Below, piece after piece: positions 26,789-34,999 of a stretch of 64,000 bases of DNA. Source of the DNA: Novosphingobium kunmingense (GTDB lineage: Bacteria > Pseudomonadota > Alphaproteobacteria > Sphingomonadales > Sphingomonadaceae); NCBI RefSeq assembly GCF_002813245.1, contig NZ_PHUF01000004.1, positions 1 to 64,000 on the forward strand, written 5' to 3'. A program made the translations under genes and the position numbers. The first letter of the stretch is position 1; the number at the start of each line of letters is the position of its first letter. The notes beneath the pieces are model-generated. The model ran no database searches. It was not told where the DNA came from and saw only the letters and a list, made by a program, of their open reading frames with translations.

Positions 26789-28308
26789 CTGGCTTGCTCC
26801 TCGAACAGGGCCTTCAGCCCCGGCGCCGAAGGCTTCATCGAAGGCGTCCGCGGGAGATCCGCAACGAAGCGGAAATGAACCGGAACCTGGTACGCGATCA
26901 GCCTGTCCTTGAGAAACGCCTTCAGCTCGTCGGGTTCGGGCTTTCGGGCCCCGTCCTTTAGGATCACCGCCGCTGCAGGCACCTCTCCGAGGCGGGCATC
27001 CGCCACGCCGATGACGGCGGCCTCGCGTATGGCCGGGTGCTGGTGCAGCGCCTGGACCACGTCGTCGGGATGGACCTTGAAGCCGCCACGGATGATCGCG
27101 TTGTCGGCCCGGCCCTTGACGAACAGGAAACCGGCCTCGTCCAGCACGACGCGGTCGGTGGTGCGCAGCCAGGCATCGCCGTCGAGGCGATAGGCCTGGC
27201 CGAGTTGGTCGCCCTTGATCTCCAGCAGGCCTTCCTGGCCGGGGGCAACGACGGCGCCGCTTTCGGGGTCGATAACCCGCGCCGCGACGTTGCCGTGGAC
27301 GCGCCCTGCCGCGCCGCGCTTGTCCTGCCAATGGGCGCGGAAATCGTCGAGGCTCCAGCCGGCGACGGCGCCGGCAAACTCGGTCGCACCATAGTTCGAC
27401 AGAACCGGGATGCCGTACTTGGCCAGAACCGCATCGACGAGATCGGGAGAGAGCGGCGCGGTTCCGCTGATCAATGCCGACAGGCTGGACAGCGCTTCGC
27501 GATCGACGTCGGCCTCGACCAGCATGCGCAGCGCCGAGGGCACCGCACCCGCGACCTTGGGCCGGTTGCGCCGGATGGCCGCTACCCAGTCCTCGACCGT
27601 GAACTTTTCCAGCAAGGCAATCTTGCGCCCCGACAGCAGGGCCCCGATCAGCCCGTAGATGCCGCCGATGTGGGTCAGCGGGTTGTTGACCACGGTCACG
27701 CCCGAACGCAGCTGCGGCTTGTCCGCAAACTCGCGGCCGCGCTCGTACTTTGTAAAGCCGGCAAAACTCGCCTCGAAGGCAGCGCGGGTCAGGGGCACGC
27801 GCTTGGGCGTGCCGGTGGTGCCGCTGGTCAGCATCTCGATCGCGACCCCGGGCGATGTCTCGATCGCGCCGGCCGGCCGTTCGCGCCCATCCAGCAGCCT
27901 GACCCCTTCAAGGCGCGGCCCGATCACGATGACCGCGGTTCCGGCATCGGCCAGCGCCTGGTCGATCCCGGGGCGCATGATATCGCCTTCGTCAAGGACG
28001 ATCGCGGGCAATCCAAGCCCGCCGATATCGGCGAAAAGCTTGTCGTCAGGCAGCGCCGGGTTGAGCGAGACCAGGCAACGGTCGGTCGACAGCAAGGCCA
28101 GGATCGCAGCGATATGGCCTGGACGGTTGCGCAGCATCACGCCGACCCTGGCATCGCCCGGAAGCCCCATCGCATCAAGCGACCGTTCGATCGCCGCCAC
28201 GGCCTGTGCCAGCTGACCCCAGGTGTAGTCGCGGCCTTCGAAGTCGACCTCGGCGCGCTCGGGATCGATCGCCATGATCGCGCGCAGCTTTTCGGTGATC
28301 AGCGCCAT
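26785..28308 (-). CDS. AMP-dependent acyl-CoA synthetase
   Basis: A 507-residue ANL ligase started at MALITEKLRAIMAIDP. It has LTSGTTGTPKRVPLT (ATP-binding loop), SNYGATEFAGAVA, the hinge WLRTTDRVVLDEAGF then KGRADNAIIRGGFKV. At the C-terminal catalytic lysine loop it reads PRTPSMKPS where most relatives have PRTPSGK; the Lys is kept but the Gly is Met. It lies between two SDR genes with 1- and 4-base overlaps, so it supplies CoA esters for the SDRs and for DUF2889-associated steps of this operon. Confidence 0.9.
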   Translation of the reverse strand: MALITEKLRAIMAIDPERAEVDFEGRDYTWGQLAQAVAAIERSLDAMGLPGDARVGVMLRNRPGHIAAILALLSTDRCLVSLNPALPDDKLFADIGGLGLPAIVLDEGDIMRPGIDQALADAGTAVIVIGPRLEGVRLLDGRERPAGAIETSPGVAIEMLTSGTTGTPKRVPLTRAAFEASFAGFTKYERGREFADKPQLRSGVTVVNNPLTHIGGIYGLIGALLSGRKIALLEKFTVEDWVAAIRRNRPKVAGAVPSALRMLVEADVDREALSSLSALISGTAPLSPDLVDAVLAKYGIPVLSNYGATEFAGAVAGWSLDDFRAHWQDKRGAAGRVHGNVAARVIDPESGAVVAPGQEGLLEIKGDQLGQAYRLDGDAWLRTTDRVVLDEAGFLFVKGRADNAIIRGGFKVHPDDVVQALHQHPAIREAAVIGVADARLGEVPAAAVILKDGARKPEPDELKAFLKDRLIAYQVPVHFRFVADLPRTPSMKPSAPGLKALFEEQAR

Positions 28309-29072
28309 CAGAGTGCCACGCCCCCGGACGCTTCGATGATATTGCCGGTGACCCAGCGCGCCTCCTCGCGGCACAGCATCAGCACCGCCCCGGCGATATC
28401 GTCCGGCTGGCCCATCCGCCCCATTGGCGTCGCCCGCGCGGTGCCTTCGTCGAACCCCGGCCGCGCGCGCACGGCGGCGATGAAATCGGTCGCCACGGCG
28501 CCGGGCGCGATCAAATTGCAGGTGATGCCGCGCCGCCCCGCTTCGGTCGCGGTCGAGAAGGTCAGGCTTTGCAAGGCGCGCTTGGACATCGCATAGCCGG
28601 CGGCAAAAGGCTGCGAGACCTTGCCCGATATCGATCCGATGTTGACCACCCGGCCACCGTCACGCAGGCGCGGCAAGGCGGCCTGGGTAACCAGGTAGGG
28701 ACCCTTGGCGTTGACCGCCATCATCCGTTCGAACAGTTCTTCCGAACCGCTCCTCAAGCTCGCGTCCTGACCGTCGCTGCCGATTCCTGCGTTATTGACC
28801 AAGATGTCGAGATTGGGCGCTGGACCGAAAGCGGCGTCGCAGGCTGCGAACAGCGAAGCTATCGCCGCGCTGTCCGAAACGTCGGCCCGGACCGCGACTG
28901 CCGACACGCCGGCGACAGCGATTTCGGCAACGAGCGCGTCCGCCGCGTCCTGCGCGCCGCGGAACGAAAAGACGACGCGCGCGCCCTGCGCGGCGAGCGT
29001 TCGCACGACAGCGGCACCGATTCCCCGTGACCCGCCGGTTACGAGCGCGGTTTTTCCTTCAAGACATCCCAT
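28308..29072 (-). CDS. SDR oxidoreductase
   Basis: A 254-residue classical SDR: TGGSRGIGAAV, NNAGIGSD, GSISGKVSQPFAAGYAMSKRAL (Ser and YxxxK). It is the first gene of the six-gene operon 29072 to 23347. A weaker motif A copy lies 25 bases before its ATG, so the operon may belong to the same regulon. Probable role: 3-oxoacyl/hydroxy dehydrogenation; substrate unknown. Confidence 0.9.
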   Translation of the reverse strand: MGCLEGKTALVTGGSRGIGAAVVRTLAAQGARVVFSFRGAQDAADALVAEIAVAGVSAVAVRADVSDSAAIASLFAACDAAFGPAPNLDILVNNAGIGSDGQDASLRSGSEELFERMMAVNAKGPYLVTQAALPRLRDGGRVVNIGSISGKVSQPFAAGYAMSKRALQSLTFSTATEAGRRGITCNLIAPGAVATDFIAAVRARPGFDEGTARATPMGRMGQPDDIAGAVLMLCREEARWVTGNIIEASGGVAL

Positions 29073-29096
29073 GCCCTGATTGTGCAGACATATCTT

Positions 29097-29112
29097 ACCT
29101 AGTGCAATAACT
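29097..29112 (-). promoter_or_regulatory. Degenerate motif A site (site 5)
   Basis: The minus-strand reading AGTTATTGCACTAGGT matches 12 of 16 consensus bases. It sits in the 59-base gap before the SDR operon at 29072, 25-40 bases before the ATG. Confidence 0.4.
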
Positions 29113-29131
29113 CTTTACGCGCAGCGACCGT

Positions 29132-29692
29132 TCAGTCGACGAGCGATTGAAACGCGGCGACCAGCCAGCGTCGGGTTTCCTCCGACAAGCCGGCGTTCAG
29201 CGCGTCGAGCGGGTAAAGTTCGCGGTAGAGGGTCAGGCCCGAGGCCAGCAGCGTGAAGCAGGCCGCCTTCTCGGCGCCGCGGTCCGGACCGTACCACCTT
29301 GTCATCGGCTCGAGGAATATGCCCTTGAGCAGACGATCGGTGATCGCCCGGGCCGTCGAATCGGCCCCTGCCAGCATCATCATCGGCAGCGGATTGCGCT
29401 GGCCGCGCTGGGTGGCGGTGAGGATCGCCACGACGTCTTCGCCGAATGTCTCGCGTGGCAGGTTCGTGATCAACGCCGCGTCCAGCAAGGCTGACAGCGC
29501 GGCTTCGAAAAGCTTCTCCTTGGATCCGAAATAGCGGCTGACCAGCGCCGGATTGACCCCGGCGGCAGCGGTAATGTCGCGCACGCCGGTATCGCTATAG
29601 CCGCGCACCGAAAAGGCGTCCTGTGCGGCGGCGAGGATCGCGGCACGGGTGCGCGCGGCGTCGCGCTGGGGGCGCAGGATCGCTTCAGCCAT
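29132..29692 (-). CDS. TetR-family regulator of the P450 operon
   Basis: A 186-residue TetR protein started at MAEAILRPQRDAARTRAAIL (ATG at 29692). The helix-turn-helix is GVRDITAAAGVNPALVSRYF at about residues 35-55, and the C-terminal domain resembles TetR_C groups of fatty-acid or terpenoid regulators. It diverges from the P450 operon at 29761; between them lies the perfect palindrome GTAAACCATCGTTTAC, the likely operator for both directions. It probably represses the P450 operon and itself until a pathway ligand binds. Confidence 0.9.
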   Translation of the reverse strand: MAEAILRPQRDAARTRAAILAAAQDAFSVRGYSDTGVRDITAAAGVNPALVSRYFGSKEKLFEAALSALLDAALITNLPRETFGEDVVAILTATQRGQRNPLPMMMLAGADSTARAITDRLLKGIFLEPMTRWYGPDRGAEKAACFTLLASGLTLYRELYPLDALNAGLSEETRRWLVAAFQSLVD

Positions 29693-29705
29693 ATTGACAG
29701 TCCAT

Positions 29706-29721
29706 GTAAACCATCGTTTAC
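29706..29721. promoter_or_regulatory. TetR operator-like palindrome before the P450 operon
   Basis: GTAAAC (29706-29711) and GTTTAC (29716-29721) form a perfect repeat around CATC, 14 bases before the TetR ATG and 40 bases before the P450 ATG. It is the only strong palindrome in this divergent gap. Confidence 0.6.
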
Positions 29722-29760
29722 TTACTCGCAAGAACACAGTGGGAAGAGGATCCCGATTCG

Positions 29761-30960
29761 ATGGCGATAGACGCGTCAGCGCCGGTGCGCGAACCGGTTC
29801 ACGAATTCGATTACGTGCGCGAGCCCGCTCTCGCCAGGGATCTCCACGGCACTTACTGGAAGCTCAAGGAAGAAGCCCCGGCGGTGTTCTGGACCCACGC
29901 CAACGGCGGGCACTGGGTGGTCAACTGCGCGGATGCCGCGATCGAGGTGCTGCGCCACCCCGATCGCTTCTCGAGCAAGTTCCTGTCGATTCCGCCCAAC
30001 CCGGCCCAGCCAAAGATGATCCCCGAATCGCTCGATCCGCCGGAACACCGCCCCTACCGCCAGCTGCTCCGCCCGTTCTTCGAGAGCAAGGCGATAGAAC
30101 CGCTCGAGCCGCGCATCCGCGACTGGGCCGAGCGCCTGGTCGACGCCGTCATCGACAAGGGCGAGTGCGAGTTCGTCGATGCGCTCGGGTCGCGCTTCCC
30201 GGTGTCGGTGTTCATGGAAATGTTCGGGTTCCCGCTCGACCAGTTCGATTTTTTCCGGGCGACCGTGGTCGAATACTTCGACGCCCAGGTGGACGAGCAG
30301 CGCCGCCTGGAACTTACCATGCAGATCCTCGGCACGCTCACCCAGCTTATCGAAGCGCGCCGGGCCGAACCCCGGGACGATCTCGTCTCCACCCTGGTCC
30401 ACATCGACTTCGAAGGGCGCAAGTTGCAGCAGGACGAGCTGATCTCGATCGGCTTCCTGATGTTCCTTGCCGGCCTCGACACGGTGGTCAACGCGCTGAC
30501 CTTCGGCATGCGCCATCTTGCCGGCGACGAGGCCTTGCGCACCCGAATGATCGAGGACCGATCCGCGATCCCGGCGATCGTCGAGGAGCTGATGCGGCGC
30601 TACACCTTCGTGTCGACGCCCCGTTACATCACCCAGGACACCGAGATCGCCGGGACAAAGGTCTACGCCGGAGATTCGGTGCTGGTCCCGCTGCATGTCG
30701 TCGGCTGGGACGAAAAGCTGACGAGCTGCCCCGCCGAAGTCCGGCTCGACCGTCCGCACTGCCGCCACGCCGGGTTCGGTTCGGGCATCCACACCTGCCT
30801 CGGCATCCACCTTGCCCGGCTGGAAATGACGGTGTTCTATGAAACCTGGGCGAGGAAGATCGGCCATTTCCGCATGACCGATGGCCAGGATCTGCGCTTT
30901 CGCGGAGGATCGGTCCAGGCCCTCGAAGCCCTCCACCTCGAATGGGATCCGAGCCGATGA
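29761..30960 (+). CDS. Cytochrome P450
   Basis: A 399-residue soluble bacterial P450. The I-helix motif FLAGLDTV is at about 236-243, the K-helix ExxR in EELMRR, and the heme-binding FGSGIHTCLGIHLAR with Cys346. It hydroxylates or oxidises a hydrophobic substrate with O2 and needs ferredoxin and reductase partners, none of which is in this window. It heads the operon P450, VOC protein, ALDH, SDR (29761-33674), consistent with stepwise oxidation of a methyl or hydroxyl group to an acid. Controlled by the divergent TetR. Confidence 0.95.
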   Translation: MAIDASAPVREPVHEFDYVREPALARDLHGTYWKLKEEAPAVFWTHANGGHWVVNCADAAIEVLRHPDRFSSKFLSIPPNPAQPKMIPESLDPPEHRPYRQLLRPFFESKAIEPLEPRIRDWAERLVDAVIDKGECEFVDALGSRFPVSVFMEMFGFPLDQFDFFRATVVEYFDAQVDEQRRLELTMQILGTLTQLIEARRAEPRDDLVSTLVHIDFEGRKLQQDELISIGFLMFLAGLDTVVNALTFGMRHLAGDEALRTRMIEDRSAIPAIVEELMRRYTFVSTPRYITQDTEIAGTKVYAGDSVLVPLHVVGWDEKLTSCPAEVRLDRPHCRHAGFGSGIHTCLGIHLARLEMTVFYETWARKIGHFRMTDGQDLRFRGGSVQALEALHLEWDPSR

Positions 30961-31382
30961 ATCAGGCCCTGCACATGCACATGGTGCCGGCCTCGGACGT
31001 CGCAGCACTTCGCAGATTCTATGTGGGCAGGCTTGGCTGGTCGACATGGGGACCGGAAATGCCCGGCAGCCTGATGGTACGCGCCGGAACCGCCGTTATC
31101 GTATTCCTGAACCGCGATTATCTTGCAGCCGAGAGCGGGATCGACCTGTCCGCGACGCCTCGCGCCATCAATGCCATCTTCGTCGAGGAAAAGGCCGATG
31201 TGGATGCGCAGATCGCGGGCGCACTTTCCGCCGGCGCAACCCTGACCAGTCCGATCCGCGACCGCGATGGCGGCCTCTATTCCGGCTATTTTGCCGACCC
31301 CGAAGGCAACGGCTGGGAAATCGTCTGGAGCCCGGTGATGAGGCCTGGCGCTGACGGCGGACTCGACCTGAAGTTGCCCTGA
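30957..31382 (+). CDS. VOC-family (glyoxalase/dioxygenase fold) protein
   Basis: A 141-residue single VOC module started at the ATG that overlaps the P450 stop (ATGA). The pattern HMVPASDVAALRRFYVGRLGW at the start and GGLYSGYFADPEGNGWEIVW near the end (with the Glu of the family) is typical. VOC proteins include glyoxalases, epimerases and lactone or ring-opening enzymes. The role here is unknown but coupled to P450 oxidation by operon position. Confidence 0.85.
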   Translation: MNQALHMHMVPASDVAALRRFYVGRLGWSTWGPEMPGSLMVRAGTAVIVFLNRDYLAAESGIDLSATPRAINAIFVEEKADVDAQIAGALSAGATLTSPIRDRDGGLYSGYFADPEGNGWEIVWSPVMRPGADGGLDLKLP

Positions 31383-31406
31383 CCCCCCGTTTTGCAGGAG
31401 CCCACA

Positions 31407-32882
31407 ATGACTGTCCCTATCATTCACCTTCATCTCGGCCACGAGACCCGAACCACCGGTTCAGGCGGCAGCCGCACGCACATCCACCCGGTCAGCGGCG
31501 AGGCCCTGGCGGAAGTGCCGCTGGCGGGACCGGCCGAGGTCGAGGCCGCCGTCGACCGCGCCGAGGGAGCCCGCGACGGCTGGCGACGGACTTCGCCCGA
31601 GGCGCGCGGGGCCATGCTCTACAAACTGGCCGACCTGCTGATGGAAAAGCAGCAGGAGTTTGCCGAGATGGCCGCGCTCGACGGCGGCACGCCACTGATG
31701 CAGGGCGCGCGCGGGGTGGAAACCGCGGCAAGCTGGATGCGGTACTACGCCGGCTGGTGCGACAAGCTGACCGGCGAGCTGATGAGCACCTTCGACACCC
31801 GGGGCGAGTTTTCCTATTCGGTGCCCGAACCGATCGGGATCGTCGGCATCATCAACACCTGGAACGGCCCGCTGATCGGCATGGGCATGAAGGTCTCCCC
31901 GGCGCTTGCAGCCGGCAACTGCGTCATCCTCAAGCCTGCCGAGATCACGCCCTTCGCGCCCGAACTCTTTGCCCGGTGCTGCAAGGAGGCGGGCATCCCC
32001 GACGGGGTCATCTCCATCCTTCCCGGGACGGGCGAGGCGGGCGACGCGATCGTGCGCCATCCCAAGGTGCGCAAGATCAGCTTCACGGGCGGGCCGATCA
32101 CCGCGCGCAAGATCCTGACCGCCGCAGCCGAGCAGATCAAGCCGAGCGTGATGGAACTGGGCGGCAAGTCGGCCAGCCTGGTCTTCCCGGACTGCGATCT
32201 CGAGGCCGCCGCCGAACGCGCGGTGTTCTGGACAATCGGCTGCCTCGCGGGCCAGGGCTGCGCCCTCCCCACCCGCCAGCTGGTCCATGCCGACGTCTAT
32301 GACGAGTTCGTCGACCTGATGGTCAGGATCGCCGGGCAGTTCAAGGTGGGCGATCCGATGGAGCCGGGGGTGATGGTCGGACCGGTGATCAGTGCGGCCG
32401 CCGTCGAACGCATCACGGGCATGTTCGACCGGGCAACCGCCGACAAGGCCTGCCGCTTCCTGATGGGCGGCAAGCGCGCGGGTGGGGACCTGGCCAAGGG
32501 CAATTTCATCGAGCCGACGATCATGGTCGACGTCAATCCCGACCACGAGATCGCGCAGGTCGAGATCTTCGGGCCGGCCGTCGCGATCCTCAGGTTCCAC
32601 ACCGAAGAAGAAGCGATCGCGATCGCCAACAACAGCGAGTACGGGCTCGCCGCCTATATCCAGTCGAACGACATCCAGCGCGTCCACCGCGTCGCGGAAC
32701 GGCTCAACGCCGGCGGGGTCTATGTGAACGGCGGCTTCCAGATCAATTCGCACACCCCCTTCGGCGGCGTCGGCATTTCCGGCTTCGGCAAGGAAGGCGG
32801 CAAGGCCGGGATCGAGGAGTTCCTCCACTACAAGACCGTGACGATCGGGGTCGGTGCGCCGATCTTTCCCAAGGCGGGCTGA
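31407..32882 (+). CDS. NAD(P)-dependent aldehyde dehydrogenase
   Basis: A 491-residue ALDH started at MTVPIIHLHLGHETRT with SD CAGGAG. Catalytic Cys is in GQGCALPTR (about residue 285) and the Glu in MELGGKSA. NAD-binding segment SFTGGPITARKI and the end PFGGVGISGFGKEGG are normal. It should oxidise an aldehyde formed by P450 and alcohol dehydrogenase action to the acid that a ligase then activates. A second ALDH of equal length is at 45195. Confidence 0.93.
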   Translation: MTVPIIHLHLGHETRTTGSGGSRTHIHPVSGEALAEVPLAGPAEVEAAVDRAEGARDGWRRTSPEARGAMLYKLADLLMEKQQEFAEMAALDGGTPLMQGARGVETAASWMRYYAGWCDKLTGELMSTFDTRGEFSYSVPEPIGIVGIINTWNGPLIGMGMKVSPALAAGNCVILKPAEITPFAPELFARCCKEAGIPDGVISILPGTGEAGDAIVRHPKVRKISFTGGPITARKILTAAAEQIKPSVMELGGKSASLVFPDCDLEAAAERAVFWTIGCLAGQGCALPTRQLVHADVYDEFVDLMVRIAGQFKVGDPMEPGVMVGPVISAAAVERITGMFDRATADKACRFLMGGKRAGGDLAKGNFIEPTIMVDVNPDHEIAQVEIFGPAVAILRFHTEEEAIAIANNSEYGLAAYIQSNDIQRVHRVAERLNAGGVYVNGGFQINSHTPFGGVGISGFGKEGGKAGIEEFLHYKTVTIGVGAPIFPKAG

Positions 32883-32885
32883 ACG

Positions 32886-33674
32886 ATGAGCGATTTCACC
32901 AACGACAGCTTCCGGCTCGACGGCAAGGTGGCGATCGTCACCGGCGCAGGCGGGCGGGGCAATTCGATCGGGCGCGCCTATGCGATCGCCCTGGCCAATG
33001 CCGGCGCCAGCGTGGTCGTCGCCGACCTCAATGGCGAAGGCGCGCAGACGGTGGCGGACGAGATTGCCGGCCTGGGCGGAAAGGTCGCGGCCGTGCAGGT
33101 AGACATCACCGATACCGCATCGGTCGAGGCGATGGCGGCCGCTGCCAAGGCGGCCTTCGGCGGGATCGACATCCTGGTCAACAACGCCGCGCTGATGGTC
33201 GAGATCGTCGACAAGCCGCTGATGCAGACCGATCGCGCCCGTTTCGACAAGGGCATGGCGGTGAATGTCTGGGGTGCGATCAACTGCGCGCAGGTCGTCG
33301 CCCCCTATCTTGCCGAGCGCGGCGGCGGTTCCATCGTCAACCAGGTTTCGGCGGGGGCCTATCCGGCGCAGTCCTATTACGGTGTGACCAAGATCGCGCT
33401 GCACGGCGCGACGACCACGCTAGCGACCGAACTTGGCAAGCAGGGCATCCGCGTCAACGCAATCGGCCCGGGCATGACCAAGACCGACGCGGGGCTCGCC
33501 CTGACGCCCGAGGACAGCCCGCTGGTCCAGGCCATTTCCGCGCGCGCCCCGATCCACCTTCGCGACACGCCGGACGCGCTGTGCGGTGCGCTGCTGCTGC
33601 TGGTCAGCGACGCGGGTCGCTGGATGACCGGCCAGGTGCTGAACGTCGATGGTGGCTGGGTGATGCGCGGGTAG
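32886..33674 (+). CDS. SDR oxidoreductase
   Basis: A 262-residue classical SDR. The cofactor loop is lengthened (VTGAGGRGNSIGRAY), Asp in VVVADLNGEG suggests NAD, NNAALM and YPAQSYYGVTKIAL supply the catalytic residues (YGVTK). Last gene of the P450 operon, 3 bases after the ALDH. Likely an alcohol dehydrogenase acting between P450 and ALDH, or on a ring hydroxyl. Confidence 0.9.
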   Translation: MSDFTNDSFRLDGKVAIVTGAGGRGNSIGRAYAIALANAGASVVVADLNGEGAQTVADEIAGLGGKVAAVQVDITDTASVEAMAAAAKAAFGGIDILVNNAALMVEIVDKPLMQTDRARFDKGMAVNVWGAINCAQVVAPYLAERGGGSIVNQVSAGAYPAQSYYGVTKIALHGATTTLATELGKQGIRVNAIGPGMTKTDAGLALTPEDSPLVQAISARAPIHLRDTPDALCGALLLLVSDAGRWMTGQVLNVDGGWVMRG

Positions 33675-33698
33675 CCAGCTACCGAACTAGCAACGAAA

Positions 33699-33727
33699 AG
33701 GCCGCCCGGCATGGCGCCAGGCGGCCT
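33699..33727 (-). terminator. Hairpin terminator reading on the minus strand
   Basis: AGGCCGCC (33699-33706) pairs with GGCGGCCT (33720-33727). On the minus strand the stem is followed by TTTTC, as in an intrinsic terminator, placed just after the stop of the rubredoxin remnant; it can also help end the plus-strand P450 operon. Confidence 0.6.
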
Positions 33728-33748
33728 CTCTCGTATGCACCGCGCCGG

Positions 33749-33860
33749 TCAGTCGCCCTCGTCGAGCGCGAAGTCGGCCTTGCTTGCGGCGCATTCGGGG
33801 CAGACCCAAACGTCGGGAACGTCTTCCCCCGGGGAGCGCCGCTGATCGGCAGTATCTAGC
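33749..33860 (-). pseudogene. Remnant of a rubredoxin gene (C-terminal half)
   Basis: The minus strand encodes PGEDVPDVWVCPECAASK, then ADFALDEGD and a stop at 33749. This is the second iron-ligand half (VCPEC) of a rubredoxin and its acidic tail. Upstream in the same frame there is no CxxCG first half and no good start, and I did not find one in the other frames of the gap. With the terminator right behind it, this looks like the decayed end of a real rubredoxin gene, perhaps a former electron carrier for an oxygenase. Confidence 0.6.
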
Positions 33861-34026
33861 GCAGCTGCGACGAGCAGAAGCAGCGGCGCGGAAGATCGGT
33901 CGGCGGAAGTCCGGCTATGCCCTGCGCGAGAAGCCGCCAGCGAGTTCGGGCCTGGCTCTGCTGTGGTATCGAACTCCGCATCAGCTCCGCTTCCGGATCC
34001 CGGTTTTATATCCTAAGCGGACCCTG
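33861..34026. other. Non-coding gap, no gene recognised
   Basis: I see no supported gene here. Short open frames have no family features. The region lies between the rubredoxin remnant and the control region of the SDR at 34162 and is likely debris of the lost gene plus leader sequence. Confidence 0.5.
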
Positions 34027-34042
34027 ACCTGTATAACCAGGT
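34027..34042 (+). promoter_or_regulatory. Motif A operator-like palindrome (site 6)
   Basis: ACCTGTATAACCAGGT, the most symmetric copy (perfect 5-base arms ACCTG and CAGGT), fully within the consensus. It is 120 bases before the SDR start and 36 bases before a motif B site. Confidence 0.65.
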
Positions 34043-34077
34043 AAACCTTGATTTGCGTCAAATGCGCCACAGAATAA

Positions 34078-34092
34078 TTGATGATTTGTCAA
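34078..34092. promoter_or_regulatory. Motif B operator-like palindrome (site 1)
   Basis: TTGATGATTTGTCAA fits TTGAYRNNNYGTCAA, 70 bases before the ATG at 34162. The same pattern is found beside the TetR at 35000 and at 39084 and 49283. Confidence 0.55.
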
Positions 34093-34161
34093 TTTCAGAT
34101 TGTCGGAGTTGCCGGACGGCGCTACTCTGCGAGCGACAAGAACGGTTCATGGGAGAGTACG

Positions 34162-34995
34162 ATGAGCGAGGACATCCTCGGGTATCGCGGCAAGCGCGTG
34201 GTCGTGATGGGCTGCTTTTCCGGCACCGGCGAGGCTTGTGCCCGCCAGCTCGTTGCACTGGGCGCAGAAGTGCATGGCGCCGATATCCGCCCTTCCCCCG
34301 TCGCCGGGTTGGCTTCGTTCAACTCAGTCGATCTCAAGGACCCCGCATCGATCGCGGCCGGCATTGCCGCCATCGGGGGCGAGATCGACGGCCTGTTCAA
34401 CATTTCCGGCCTGCCCCAGACCTTTCCGGGCGAAGACGTCGTCACCGTGAACTTCCTTGGCATTCGCCAGTGGACCGACGGCTGGCTGCCGCGGATGCGC
34501 CGGGGCGGCGCGATCGTCACCGTGTCGTCGCTGGGCGGGATGAACTATCTCGCCCGCCAGCCGCTGCTGGCCGAATTCCTGGGCAACGCGGACATCGCGG
34601 CAGGGCGGGCATGGTACCTGGCCAATGCCGAGCGGGCAGGCGATCCCTATACCCTGTCGAAGGAGGCGGTGAACACCTGGACCCAGAAGTCCGCGCCCGG
34701 CCTGATGGAACGCGACATCCGCATCAACTGCACGATGCCCAGCCCCATCGACACGCCCATGCTGAACGATTTCCGCAAGGTGGCGGGCGACGCGGTGCTC
34801 AGCGCCTTTGCCCGGGCCAAGGGCCGCTTTTCCTCGCCCGAAGAGCAGGCGCTGCCCCTGATTCTCCTCAACAGCGATGCCGCCAGCTTCATTTCGGGCG
34901 TGTGCCTGGCTGTCGATGCGGGCCTGTCCGGCGGTCTCGCCACCGGCGTGCTCAACCTTCAGGAGATGATTGCCGAGGCCATGGCCAAGGCCTGA
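34162..34995 (+). CDS. SDR, 3-alpha-hydroxysteroid dehydrogenase/carbonyl reductase-like
   Basis: A 277-residue SDR started at MSEDILGYRGKRVVVMGCFS with SD GGGAGA. The cofactor loop GCFSGTGEACA, the short loop GADIRPSPV, TVNFLGIRQWTD and catalytic Ser with YTLSKEAVN match the subfamily of Comamonas 3alpha-hydroxysteroid dehydrogenase, in which VNYFG and ADIR-type segments occur. This is one of the better hints that the substrate is a steroid or similar ring compound, though the subfamily is broad. It is a single gene behind one motif A and one motif B site and faces the TetR at 35000. Confidence 0.85.
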   Translation: MSEDILGYRGKRVVVMGCFSGTGEACARQLVALGAEVHGADIRPSPVAGLASFNSVDLKDPASIAAGIAAIGGEIDGLFNISGLPQTFPGEDVVTVNFLGIRQWTDGWLPRMRRGGAIVTVSSLGGMNYLARQPLLAEFLGNADIAAGRAWYLANAERAGDPYTLSKEAVNTWTQKSAPGLMERDIRINCTMPSPIDTPMLNDFRKVAGDAVLSAFARAKGRFSSPEEQALPLILLNSDAASFISGVCLAVDAGLSGGLATGVLNLQEMIAEAMAKA

Positions 34996-34999
34996 GCTG

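Noticed and set aside
31461..33404. Minus-strand open frame of 647 codons opposite ALDH and SDR
   Set aside because: It spans two genes with clear catalytic motifs on the other strand and shows no family features.
33581..33859. Plus-strand open frame after the SDR at 32886
   Set aside because: Overlaps the SDR end, the terminator and the rubredoxin remnant in the wrong frame; no similarity seen.
34048..34061. FNR-like TTGATTTGCGTCAA between motif A and motif B at 34 kb
   Set aside because: The pattern only partly fits TTGATNNNNATCAA and no FNR/CRP gene is in the window; most likely part of the motif B neighbourhood.
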